Source of the DNA: Cryptomeria japonica
Lineage: Eukaryota; Streptophyta; Pinopsida; Cupressales; Cupressaceae
NCBI RefSeq assembly: GCF_030272615.1
Contig: NC_081406.1
Coordinates: 109,503,283 to 109,567,282 of the forward strand
Reading direction: 5' to 3'
Length of the DNA stretch: 64,000 bases
Every line of letters starts with the position of its first letter. The stretch's first letter is position 1. This document shows, piece after piece, positions 1 through 10,401 of this stretch. Made by a program: the position numbers and the translations under genes. The notes beneath the pieces were generated by a model that saw only the letters and a list, made by a program, of their open reading frames with translations, searched no databases and was not told the origin of the DNA.

Positions 1-1080
1 TTAATGGACACACACTTATTTGATGTATGAGTTATTCTCAACCGATGGTTGTTCCAACTGGTATTGTATGTCATTAAATGTATAGTCTTTGTTTGTTGAA
101 GACTATCAGTGTTTTGCAAAACATGCTTACTGGTCACGACATGACCGAAGACCCCAAGCGGTATGAATACCTCAAGCGGAATGAAGACCCCAAGAGGTAG
201 TTAATATTTTGATCAGAACACTATGCTCCAGTTTTCCAGTCTTCATTTGTCAACCGGTAATCGGTATATTGTAATGTGTGATGAGTTATCATCCACCGAC
301 ACTTTGGTAGTCTTTCTATGTCATGTTACCAAATGTATCTAGATGCACGGTACCTAGGAAATTGTAGTCTAATCTTATTGGATCGACATGAAATCAGGTT
401 CCTATATGAGAACATCATGTCTAGGATTTTAAAGAAGTTGTTGTGTGAGAATGTTGGAGAAGAAGATTAGGTATGTGCAAGAAAAGGTATCTCACAACAA
501 AGATAGAGAGTACAAAATATAGAAGATTGAAGTAATGCTGGAATGCATTAATATGGAGATTTCAAGGATATAATCAAGCATTCTATGCTACTATATAGAT
601 CATTCACTTGTTGATTACTAATATCTTCGACAAGTCTGAAACCCTTAATCGGGTAGGCCCAGCCAAGCCTATTGTAAATCCTCTAACAAGGTGGTTCACA
701 GTTGTGGATCTGAAATCCTCTAGCAGGGTAGTCTTTAGCAGGACTTATCTCCTAACAGAGAACTGGATTCCTAATAGGATCTGTTCTGGTGAAGAACCTT
801 GTAAGGCCTTAACCGGTCTGGTTACTATTCTGCAGATAGTTGACTTGTGAGTTTTACTCACTATGGTTTTTCCCATTTGGGTTTCCACGTCAAAAAATCT
901 TGTGTCATGGTGATTGTGCTTCTGTGGGTGAATTCTTTATTTTCTATTTGGCTTGTTTATGTTTTAATCAGTTTATTGTTTAATCTGCTACACCGGTCTG
1001 CAGTTAAACTACTTAAGAATTTGTTTAAGTTTTTGGGTATAATAATTCACCCCCGCTCTGAGTATTCATTAGGGTTTCAC
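1..1080 (+). repeat. 3' part of an LTR of an off-window Copia-like element
   Basis: This stretch has no convincing gene. Near 1048-1062 it carries the short pyrimidine/CTCTGAG block that in this window marks the last ~50 bp of Copia LTRs, and at 1080/1081 it abuts sequence matching the middle of the Copia-1 3' LTR (from about 6950). The simplest reading is that another LTR element inserted into the 5' LTR of Copia-1 and that this is the end of its 3' LTR; its body and the first ~290 bp of the Copia-1 5' LTR would lie upstream of the window. The small open frames at 608-850 and 847-1083 resemble no protein I know. The LTR identity is inference from position and end structure. Confidence 0.5.
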
Positions 1081-2034
1081 TAGAAGATCTTTGTTGAAGA
1101 TATTTTTTGATATGCATAAGTAGTGTTGGTGCGGCTTCTCGTAGAGATTTGGGATGCTAATGATGATTGTGTTTGAGACTTGGTTGATTGGGATAATTGC
1201 TTTAGCGTGTGTGGACCTAAATTGGGTCCCGATTTATCTATGTTATGGACTGACAATGCAACGTGTTCATTGGACTTCTTGATGTGTTTCCAGGATGTCT
1301 TATGGGTTGGATATTATTTGTTTGGTCTCAGGCATACATGTTTTGTAATTATGTAATTGCTTTATTGTCTGGTGGCCGACCTTATTGTTTATGGTTGAGG
1401 GTTTGTATATATATGATGTAACATCTCATTGTAGATCATGGTATGAGAATATATGTGTAAGGGATATGGATATATAAGGAGATAATAATGTAATAATAAT
1501 TCATGCAGAGGATTTGGTTGATCATTGGTGATTGAGTTGGGTTTATGTAAGAGGATTTCATCCTCCAGTATTGAGCTTAACCGGAATTGTATTTAGGCAT
1601 AGGAGATGCTATCAATGCAGTTCATTATTTCTTCCCGATTGTAATATAGATTTGTATGTAGTTAGTGAGACTCCTTTTGTGATGAGCAGTGTGCTCTAGG
1701 CTATTGGCCTTCCTGTGAGTGCAGGCCCCTCATTTGTAATCACATACTTACTGCAAAAGTATTATCTGACTGTGGGTAGGCTTCCCACCATGGTTTTTCC
1801 TTTTACTGTGTTTTCCACGTACAAATCTTGGTGTCATGTGGATGGTATTTATTCTCTAATTGTTGCTTGTGCTTAATTGGTATATCTTCTATTTTGGTAT
1901 TTGGTTTATGCATTCTTGTATTGATCTTTTGGGTTATGGTATTAAAGTTTTAGTTGCTTAAGATTCCAATAATCTAGTGACAACTGATTCACCCCCCCTC
2001 TCAATTGTCTTCTGGTTATTTGAACTATCTAACA
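1081..2034 (+). repeat. Copia-1 5' LTR (5' portion missing)
   Basis: It aligns with 6950-7888, for example the shared GGTGCGGCTTCT, TTGTATATATATGATGTAA and CCACGTA blocks, and ends in CTAACA just before the primer site. About 290 bp of its start are absent, apparently split off by the element ending at 1080. The TATATATATG run near 1407-1416 is a plausible core promoter; the same run recurs near 7275 and, in minus orientation, in the Copia-2 LTRs. Confidence 0.85.
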
Positions 2035-2052
2035 ATTGATAACAGAGCTCCA
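2035..2052 (+). other. Copia-1 primer binding site (tRNA-Met type, decayed)
   Basis: Directly after the LTR, ATTGATAACAGAGCTCC is a two-mismatch relative of the common plant Copia site TGGTATCAGAGC complementary to initiator tRNA-Met. The intact version is seen in sister element Copia-2 at 19773-19786. Confidence 0.75.
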
Positions 2053-2091
2053 GTCCTCTCTACAGAAGGTTAACCGCTTGAGGAAGATTCT

Positions 2092-3055
2092 ATGGCGACA
2101 AACAGTTCAAGTTCATCTAGTTCATCTATTGCTATCTTTTGAAGAGATATTCCTAGGCTTGATGGAACACATTACAAAGTATGGAAGATTCGAATGGAGA
2201 CTCATTTGAGATGTCTTGCTAAGGAAATTTGGGAAATCACAAAATGGTGTAACTCCTTTTAATCTAGCATCTGGCAATCCTCCTCTGAAAAACCTGGATA
2301 AGGAGCTTGAGAGTGATTCTAGAGCAAGAGAAGCCCTCTTGTGTGCACTTTCTGATCAACAAATAATGAGATTAACTGACAAATCATCAACAAAGGCTAT
2401 ATGGGACAAGTTGAAGACTCTTAATGAAGGTAACCCTACTGTTAAGATTGCTAAACTTGATGGTTACCGAGTGAGATATGAAAACTTGAAGATAGAAGAA
2501 GATGAAAGGATTACTGCATTCATGGAAAGGATAAATGAAAATGTTATGGGAATTCAATGTTGTGGTGGAACTCTGAGTGAAGATAAAATAGTTTCTAAAG
2601 TTATGAGAGCTTTGCCACTAGATTACAAGATGAAGGCTACTGCAATTAATGAATTGAGAACAATGGCTAATACCTATGTCAATAGAGATGCCTTGGTTGG
2701 GAAACTATTTTCTTTTGAGCTTAAAGAATTTGGACCTTCTGGAGCTGTGAAGTCTAAATTTGCTTTTCATGAATCTACATCATGAATCGGCAAACAATAT
2801 TGACAAGCTTTGTATGCAAAGGAATTGGATGATATGAAAAGAGAAGATGTAGAATTTGAGCAACTTGAAGCCCTATTTTCTAGAAGAGTACCTAAAGGAC
2901 CAATAGGAAGTAAGTATGAAGGAAAAGAACCTTTAAATGTTTTGCATGGAATATGATAGGTCATTTTCTATCTAGATGTCTTGAAAGGAATAGAAGATCT
3001 TTTAAGCCTAACCCTAGATATTAGAACAAGTATAAGTACAAGAAAAACAAAGATA
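2092..3055 (+). pseudogene. Copia-1 gag (UBN2-type), broken
   Basis: Capsid-like Gag that would package the element RNA in the cytoplasm. The start is the ATG at 2092 (MATNSSSSSSS), matching the Gag start of Copia-2. A stop follows after about 16 codons and a frameshift near 2250, so the main readable block is 2216-2785, with conserved words such as AREALLCALSDQ, KAIWDKLKTLNEG and GIQCCGGTLSEDKIVSK shared with Copia-2. A decayed zinc knuckle (GHFLSRC) lies near 2960-2985. Identity as Copia gag is certain; it is not functional. Confidence 0.88.
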
Positions 3056-3084
3056 AATCATGCTACATAGCAGATGAGGAAGGT

Positions 3085-3372
3085 GTGACTGATTCTGATG
3101 ATGAACCGACACAAGACTCTGCTAGTGGTTCCGACAATGGAAAGGAATGGATGTTCCTGGCTATTAAGGAAGATGTTCTGGCATTGGAAGAGAATGTACC
3201 TGAAGATAAGGCACTCATTGCTAAAATTGAAGATAAGGATGAATGGGTAATTGACAGTGGATGTTCACATCATATGACTGGAGATAAAAATAAGTTTCTA
3301 TCTTTGCAAGAATTTGATGGCAGTTTGGTTAGATTTGGAGATGACAAAGCATGTATGATAAAGGGAAAATGA
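3085..3372 (+). pseudogene. Copia-1 protease segment
   Basis: Aspartic protease region of the polyprotein. The open segment contains WVIDSGCSHHMTGDKNKF with the catalytic DSG triad, preceded by an acidic linker (SDDEPTQDSASGSDNG). It is the best-preserved part of Copia-1 and keeps the exact stretch that Copia-2 has lost. A TGA at 3370 separates it from the downstream pre-integrase region. Confidence 0.85.
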
Positions 3373-4571
3373 ACTATATCATTAGATGGTAAGAACAATA
3401 CTGATAATGTTTATTATGTTGAAGGTTTAAGGCATAATATTTTGAGTGTAGGACAATTGGTGGATAAGGGATTTCAATTACAATTCAAGGATGGAAAATG
3501 CAAAATCATTAATAGATCTGGATTGGAGATTGCAACTGGTACTCAGACAAAAGGTAATATATTTCATTTGAATTCTGGTGAGAAGGCATGTTTGATTGCA
3601 TAAATTGATGAGAGTTGGCTATGGCATAAAAGGCTATGTCATGTGAATTTTTATTGCATGGTAAAGATCAGTTCAACTAAGGTAGTTAGAGATATACCCA
3701 AGATTGTGAAGCCCTATAATCCGGTATGAAATGAATGTCAAATGGGAAAACATGTCTGAAACTCTTTTAAGAGTATACAAGACAAAAATATAATGATGTA
3801 TTTGATATTGTTCATACTGATTTGTGTGGCCTTGCTAGAATTAAAAGTTTTTGAGGTGACAGATATTTTATGTTAATCATTGATGATTATTCTAGAATGA
3901 TGTGGGTTACTTTTCTAAGGGAGAAATATGAGGCTTTTAGAAAGTTTAAAATCTTTAAAGCTAAAGTTGAAACTAAGACAGGATTGAAGATTAAGTGTTT
4001 AAGGTCATATCATGGTGGATAATTCACATCCGGTGAGTTTAATAACTTTTGTGAGAAGCATGGTATAAGGAGACAATTTTTAGCTCCCCGGACACCTCAG
4101 CAGAATGGAGTTATGGAAAGAAAGAACATAACTATCTTGGATGGTGCTAGAACCACGATGATGGAAGCTAATCTACCTCATATCTACTGGAGAGAAGAAG
4201 TGAGCACATCAGTTTATACATTCAACAAAGTACATATCAAAGGCGAAACTGGTAAGACACCTTATGAATTATGGTTTAGCAATACACCTACAGTTAAGTA
4301 TTTTAGAATCTTTGGTAGTAAATGTTATATCAGGAGAGATGATTTCCTTGGAAATTTTGATCCTAGATGTGATGAAGGAATATATATTGGTTATTATAAT
4401 GAAAGCAAAGCATATAGATGTTATAACAAGAGATTGCAAAGAATTGTGGAGCATGCTAATGTCAAGGTGGATGAGATGAATAAAAGTCAAATCAGAGTTT
4501 ATGAGCAAGAAACGACAGTGGAAATGATCATAACTGAACCATGTAACACCTTTACCAGAACAAAATGTTGA
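3373..4571 (+). pseudogene. Copia-1 pre-integrase and integrase, broken
   Basis: The GAG-pre-integrase zinc-binding segment (ESWLWHKRLCHVNF, near 3610-3650) and integrase core follow the protease. Recognisable words include HNILSVGQLVDKGFQLQF, MLIIDDYSRM and the late-core TPQQNGVMERKN with the catalytic Glu; 4113-4571 is the longest open piece and continues through TGKTPYELWF. Several stops (for example near 3601 and 4019) and frameshifts disrupt it. It would have inserted the cDNA into the host genome. Confidence 0.85.
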
Positions 4572-5560
4572 GCCAGTTACTCTGGCAGTATCAAAAATTC
4601 AATAGTAACTAAAGAACTAGGAAGAGGAACAAAGAATTAGAAGACTCCTAGGTATGCAAGGATGAATCATTCAGAAGATTAGATCATTGGGGATAAGAAC
4701 AATGGAGTAATGACAAGAATGATATTGGCAACTAATGAGGTATGCTTAATTTCTCAAGTTGAACTGATATCAGTAATTGAAGTATATAAATATTAATGTT
4801 GGATGAAAGCTATGGAAGATGAATTAGATCAGATAGAGAATAATAACACATGGACTTTAGTTCCCCAGCCTAAAAATAAGAATGTTATTGGAACTAAATG
4901 GGTTTTTAGGAATAAATTAAATGAAGATGGACAAGTTTTAAGGAATAAAGCTAGATTGGTTTGTAAAGGATATTCTTAGAAGGAAATAATTGATTATGGT
5001 GAAAATTTTGCACCTGTAGCTAGGATTGAAGTTGTAAGATTATTTCTTGCCTAGTTGCACATAAAAACTACAAGGTTTATCAAATGGATGTTAAGTGTGT
5101 CTTTCTGAATGGGGATCTTGATGAGGAAGTTTATATTGAGAAACCTGATGGTTTTTCACTTTCAAATAACAAAAATATGGTTTGAAGGTTAAGGAAATCT
5201 TTATATGGATTGAAACAGGCACCTAGAGCTTGGTATGCAAGGTTAGATAAATATCTTTTGAATCTTGGTTTCACTAAAGGTAATGCTGATAGTAATCTAT
5301 ATTATAAAGTTAATGATAATGATATATTGATCATTAAGGTATTTGTTGATGACATCATTTTTGAAGGTGAAGATAAGTTGTGCATGGAATTTTCTAAAAA
5401 TATGGAGAAAGAATTTGAAATGTCTATGATTGGAGAAATGAAATTTTTCTTAGGTTTTTAGATTACTCAGATTGATAAAGGTATTTTCATCTGTCAAACT
5501 AAGTATGCTAGGGAATTGTTGAAGAAATTTGGTATGGTAGACTCTAAACTGTTAAGTACT
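4572..5560 (+). pseudogene. Copia-1 reverse transcriptase (RVT_2), broken
   Basis: Copia-type RT. Conserved blocks are the TKWVFRNK-type start near 4890, CKGYS near 4965, [14 protein letters not shown] near 5010, LYGLKQAPRAWYARLDKYLL near 5205 and catalytic FVDDIIF near 5341. The Phe in FVDD is also present in Copia-2, so it is a family trait rather than a mutation. Stops at about 4978, 5053 and 5459 show it is inactive. Confidence 0.87.
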
Positions 5561-6292
5561 CCTATGGTTACAAGTGAATAATTGACAAGGAAAGATGAGT
5601 CTACATCGATAAATCCTACAAGATACGAGTTTATGATTGGAGGTCTACTATATTTGACTCAAAATAGGCTTGATATAATGAATGTTGTTTGCATTGCATC
5701 AAGATATCAAAGTGAACCTAGAGAAAATCATGAGAGTGCAGTGAAAATAATTTTGAGATACTTGCAAGGTATATTTGAATATAGTTTATGGTACCCTAAG
5801 GATGATAACTTTACTTTATGTGCATATACAGATGCAGATTGGGTAGGTGATGTTGATGACTAGAAAAGTACTTCCGGTGGAGCTTTCTTTTTTAGAAAGA
5901 AGTTGGTTTCATGGATCAACAAGAAACAATCATGTACTTCTTTATCTACTGCTGCAGCTGAGTATGTTGCTACTACTACTAACTGTACACAAGTTCTATA
6001 GATGAAGCAAATGTTGAAGGACACTGAAGTGCATTGCATTGGACCAGTAGTTATTCACTATGATAACTCTGCTACTATAGACATATCGAAGAATCTGGTA
6101 TTTCACTCTAAGACAAAGCACATATCTATCAAGTATAACTTTTTGAAGGAGAAGGTGGAAGAAAATTAGGTTAGACTGGTTTATGTGAACACTAAAGAGC
6201 ATATTGCAGACATTTTCACTAAACCTTTCCCTAAAGAATCATTTGAGTACCTCAGAGACACATTAGGGGTTTCTTCCCCTCGAGTAGAGAAT
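5561..6292 (+). pseudogene. Copia-1 RNase H domain, broken
   Basis: Continuation of pol: 5582-5863 carries the linker (GGLLYLTQNRLDIMNVVCIASR) and the RNase H start CAYTDADWVGDVDD; further pieces run through STAAAEYVA (about 5945) and ADIFTKPFPKESFEYLRD (about 6207-6260), the standard Copia pol C-terminus. Stops occur near 5861, 5999 and 6167. The domain would remove RNA from RNA/DNA hybrids during cDNA synthesis. Confidence 0.85.
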
Positions 6293-6660
6293 TGATTGAT
6301 GCTATTTGGCATTAGTCTGATATGCATTATCAGAGATATTATTCATTCCAGATTGATGTGGGGATGCTACTACTCAGGGGGAGTAGTCAGCCTTGTGATT
6401 CAGTGGTTTATGTTTTTTCTTTAATATTTTTGTCAGATTTCTGGCATTGATGCCAAAGGGGGAGAGATATTCATGTGAAAATCTTATGGGATATATACAT
6501 TAGGGGGATAAATTTGCAGAACTTAACTGAGATATCATTTACAAGGAGAGTATGGATCAAAACTTCATTGCTATATCTTTGTTTGGGAGATTTATTTGTC
6601 TTTTCTTGGCACTTGGATGTTTTCACATCCAGTGTTGCCATCAATTTGAAAGGGGGATAT
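6293..6660 (+). promoter_or_regulatory. Copia-1 pol-to-LTR spacer with repeated polypurine tracts
   Basis: Non-coding. Purine tracts occur at 6376-6383 (AGGGGGAG), 6455-6466 (AAAGGGGGAGAG), 6502-6510 and 6649-6660 (AAAGGGGGATAT); the last touches the 3' LTR and is the priming site for plus-strand synthesis. Multiple tracts before the 3' LTR are, from memory, a Sirevirus hallmark. Confidence 0.75.
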
Positions 6661-7888
6661 TGTTGGCCATTTGGAGGAATTGATTATGTGTTGCATTGGT
6701 GTTTTGTCATTAATATCAACACTAGTTGTTTTGGCTACTTTACCGGTATCCTTCTGGTCCCGGTAGGTTGTTTGGTTTTTGTTTGGATTAGATCATGATG
6801 ATCCAGTATGCTCCGGTATACTTTGGCTTCTAGAATTGGCTTATTCATGCTACTTAGATTCATGTTCAGTCAGTTGGTTTTGATTTGGTGATCGGATGCT
6901 ATCATGTATGTTGGCAAGCTTGGTTTGTTGTTCCGGCGAGGGTTTTGCCAACAGAGCTTTGTTGAAGATCTTTGATGATATGCATAAGTTATTTTGGTGC
7001 GGCTTCTAGTAGAGATTCAGGATTCTGATGGTGATCGTGTTCGAGACTTGGTTGATTGGGATCATTATTTTAGCGTGTGTGGACCTAAATTGGGTCCCGG
7101 TTTATCTAGGTTATGGATCGACTTAATGTAACGTGTTGATTGGAATTCTCAATGTATTTCTTGGATGTCTTATGGGTTGGATATTATTTGTTTGGTCTTA
7201 GGTTGACATGTTTTTTAATTATGTAATTGGTTTATTGTCTAGTGGCCTACCTTATTGTTTATGGTCAAGGGTTTGTATATATATGATGTAAGATCTCATT
7301 GTAGATCATGGTATGGGAATATATATGTAAGGGATACGGATATGTAAGGAGTGAATAATGTAATAATAATTCATGCAGAGGATTTGGTTGATTATTGGTG
7401 ATTGAGTTGGGTTTATGTAAGAGGATTTATTCCTTCGGTATTGAGCTTAATCAGAATTGTATTTAGGCATAGCATATTCTATCATTGTAGTTCATTCTTT
7501 CTTCCAGATTGTAGTATGGATTTGTATGTAGTCAGTGAGACTCCTTTTGTGATGAACAGTGTGCTCTAGGCTGTTGTCCTTCCTTCAAGTGTAGGCCCCT
7601 CATTTGTAATCACATACTTACTGCAGAAGTAGTAGCTAGCTGTGGGTAGGCTTCCCACCGTGGTTTTTCCACGTATAAATCTTGGTGTCATGTGGATGGT
7701 ATTTATTCTCTAATTGTTGCTTGTGCTCAATTGGTATATATGATATTTTGGTATTTGGTTTATGCATTCCGGTATTTATCTTTTGGGTTTCAGTATTAAT
7801 GTTTTAATTGCTTAAGGTTTCGATAATCTGGTAACAACTAATTCAGCCCCCCTCTCAGTTGTCTTCCGGTTATTTAAACTGTCTAACA
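6661..7888 (+). repeat. Copia-1 3' LTR
   Basis: 1228-bp LTR from TGTTGG to CTAACA, immediately after the purine tract. It has many CCGGT/ACCGGT words, a TATATATATG promoter-like run near 7275 and the pyrimidine/CTCTCAG end block near 7845. It matches the 5' LTR remnant over 1081-2034 with numerous substitutions, indicating an old insertion. Confidence 0.92.
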
Positions 7889-8437
7889 CCTCCAATATGT
7901 CCTGATAGGACCGGATCCAAAAATGCCTTGTAGATTATTCCTTCATTATGTATCCAGTTGGGACTGTACCCAAAATACCTTCTAGGAAGGTAGATACCAG
8001 ACCTTAAAATTGCATGAAGGAAGCATACATACATTGCATAATAATGAAATAGCATTTATTGAAGCAAACTACCAGACCAAATAAAAAACATACATGCCAG
8101 ATCAAATCACATTAAAATGACATCAATGAAAATAGACCAACACAACACAAGAAGAAAAATTGTTATGACAGACTAATTATGAAGATACAATACAAGATTC
8201 CCAACAACTAGGCCATGTTAGGTACCCATGTACAACTAATCATGCAACTAATTTATCACAAATGGAGAAAAGGAGAAAACCTCGTGGGACAAAACCCCTT
8301 TCCAAAGAAGAGATATGAAAGATATATACAAGTGATATATGGAGGTATCACTTCAATACCCACTAGAACTGCATCCATCATGAGAATACAATACAATCAC
8401 CCAGACCCCTCCAATGAAGGGAAAGATAGGGATAACA
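7889..8437 (-). repeat. Copia-R 3' LTR, interrupted by Copia-1
   Basis: Read on the minus strand it begins TGTTATCCC directly after a G-rich tract, the normal polypurine/LTR arrangement, and runs 549 bp until it meets the end of Copia-1. The minus frame 8397-8792 overlaps the boundary and resembles nothing known, so it is not called as a gene. Confidence 0.6.
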
Positions 8438-8819
8438 TTGCCCCCCCTAAATGAAGTATCATCAAAACCATTGAAGTATGTTTGAGGCCAAAAGAGATTT
8501 CACTAGCGACAAACAACATATCTCCCCTTGGGAAGAAAGAAATCCAATGGTACATATAGAAGAAACTGCATAACCAAAATGCAGGAGAAGGAAGAAGTAT
8601 CAACAATGAAAGATCAAAAGTAGAGTCAAGTGCCTCCAAAAATGTCTCATCAAAATTGAAAAAATCCTTAATCATGGAAGAAACAAAAAATGAAGGAGAC
8701 TGAAGATCATCCGCCAATGTAAAATATACAAAGAGAAGAGATACCTCCTCAAGCATGTCCTCAAAATATGAAGTAGAGGAATGAGGTGCCAATTATGCAA
8801 GGCCTAAAATGAAACTATC

Positions 8820-10333
8820 CTAAAACCCCAAATTTGAAAAACCAAATAGCTCGTACAATGTTGAAGTCTTGGAACCCATGTCAACTATCAACTCTAATGT
8901 TGCAGGGAATGAAGGAGTCATGAAAAGAGCCACAAAACCATTAGAAGGAACCTCATTTCTCCTCATACTAGATGGAGGATTCAAAATAATATAAGAGAAA
9001 TCATAATCCTCAACTAAGTCAAAAGTACACACTTTATGATGGCGATTAGCCAAACTCATTACAATGAAAGCACTATTCGCATCATAAATGTAAGCTGCAT
9101 AATCAGTGAACTCAACTGTGCTACCATCCCGTGTTAGCTTATAAACTATAAGTAGATTATGTTATCATGAGAAAATGAAAAACATTAGGCACAACTCTAG
9201 TACACAAGTCAACACCACCCATGGAAGCAACTTGTACACGTTGATTTATTGTAGTCAAGAGCTTAGGATATGGTAAGGGACCTAGAGAACTTGGAATCAT
9301 GTAGTTAGTTGAATTGGAAATATATTTTGATGCACCTAAATCAAGAATCCAACCAATGTTCCCAAGTGCATGAGTGGTAATCAAGACATAATTATTTCCT
9401 TTGAGATTAGGAGATATATCCTCATGTTTGGAAGAAGATGAACTTGATGGAGTGAAAATGTTATGCATATTGAGTAATTGTCTCAACTCACAATTTTCCT
9501 TCTTGAAGAAAGATTGTTCATCATGTCCACACTTATTGCAAAAACCACATGGGGGTTTATCCTTCTTACTACAATTCTCATCATTATACCTAGATTTCTT
9601 ACAAAAAGAACATTTGGGTCTCTCCTTCTTAGAATTCACCTATTTGGAAGAGGGAGATGAATGTCATTGAACTCTATCTTGGGCTTATTTGTGTTCTTCG
9701 CATTTCCCTTGGATGATTAAGCCACCAGAACATGTCTCTTAGGAAGAGCATCCATGTTAACCAACTTGGCCCGCTCCCTAGTCAAATGATCACGAAACTC
9801 CTCAAAATAAGGCATCTTATGGTCTTCCCTCATAACATACATAGAAGAGTAGAAGGTAGAAGTAAAAATAAAAAATGGACCTCAAAGCTAAGATAGGATC
9901 AAGAAAATACACTCCTTATCTTATTTTCATGATCACACCCTTTCAATAGTGATAATATCAACTTGAACTAGGTGAGAAAATCCTAAATTGTGGGAAATGG
10001 ATTTGGAGTGAGAGAGGTAAGATTGGCTTCAAGCTGCAAAATCCTAAACTATCTGACCTTTCCATACAACTCTCCAAGCTTATCCCAAACCTCTTTAGGT
10101 AGTTCTACACTCAACCATACGAAATGAAAAAATTATTTGATACATGAAGTTCTATGAGTCTTCTTGTCGCATTCATTTTATTTCTATGAACAAATTTCCC
10201 AAATTCCTTAGTGAATTCAGGTTGGCCTTCATCTAATAGTTGTCGAAGAACTTGTGATTGTAGCAATTGGGCCATTTTGAGCTTCCATGTGTGATAATTA
10301 TGTGGAGTAAGAAATTTGATCCTTCAGTTTGAC
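8820..10333 (-). pseudogene. Copia-R gag, protease and pre-integrase remnant
   Basis: Near 10333-10080 the minus strand encodes a Copia Gag start (LTPHNYHTWKLKMAQLLQSQ and, later, LPKEVWDKL). The open frame 9639-9157 has two Cys-rich knuckle-like segments (CSFCKKSRYNDENC and CGFCNKCGHDEQSF) and a protease-like WILDLGASKYISNS in which the usual DSGA reads DLGA, so a catalytic neighbour is altered. After a frameshift near 9165, HNLLIVYKLTRDGSTVEF and a 79-residue frame (9059-8820) match the region between protease and the pre-integrase zinc finger. The order fits Copia; stops and frameshifts make it a relic. Confidence 0.75.
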
Positions 10334-10373
10334 ATGATTACAAGAGCACACAAAGGAGGAATATGCAATAGAC

Positions 10374-10401
10374 ACCCCCCCCCCCCCAAAAAAAAAAAAA
10401 A
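10374..10401. repeat. poly-C / poly-A mononucleotide tract
   Basis: A C run directly followed by an A run. It lies just upstream (minus sense) of the Copia-R gag start. It may be a slippage product, and its length is likely unreliable in an assembly. Confidence 0.8.

Larger units (their letters stand above)
1081..7888 (+). mobile_element. Copia-1: degenerate Sirevirus-like Copia LTR retrotransposon
   Basis: The element shows a truncated 5' LTR, a primer site, gag, protease, integrase, RT and RNase H in Copia order, several purine tracts and a full 3' LTR. It is a sister of Copia-2: the gag and RT proteins align over their whole length and the LTRs share ends. The polyprotein is cut by many stops and frameshifts, so it is long dead. 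Its 3' LTR ends in AACA at 7888 and abuts the interrupted LTR of a minus-strand Copia relic, so Copia-1 inserted into that older element. The target duplication cannot be checked because the 5' end is off-window. Confidence 0.9.
7889..10333 (-). mobile_element. Copia-R: minus-strand Copia relic lacking most of pol
   Basis: On the minus strand, a gag-protease-pre-integrase block (10333 to about 8820) is followed by about 360 bp of unassigned sequence, a G-rich tract (8441-8450) and an LTR start TGTTATCCC at 8437. No integrase core, RT or RNase H is visible, so pol has been deleted or the copy was non-autonomous. Copia-1 is inserted in its LTR; the matching remainder should lie upstream of the window. 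No 5' LTR was recognised past 10333. Confidence 0.68.

Noticed and set aside
8397-8792. 131-codon minus frame in Copia-R
   Set aside because: It spans the polypurine/LTR boundary and resembles no Copia protein.
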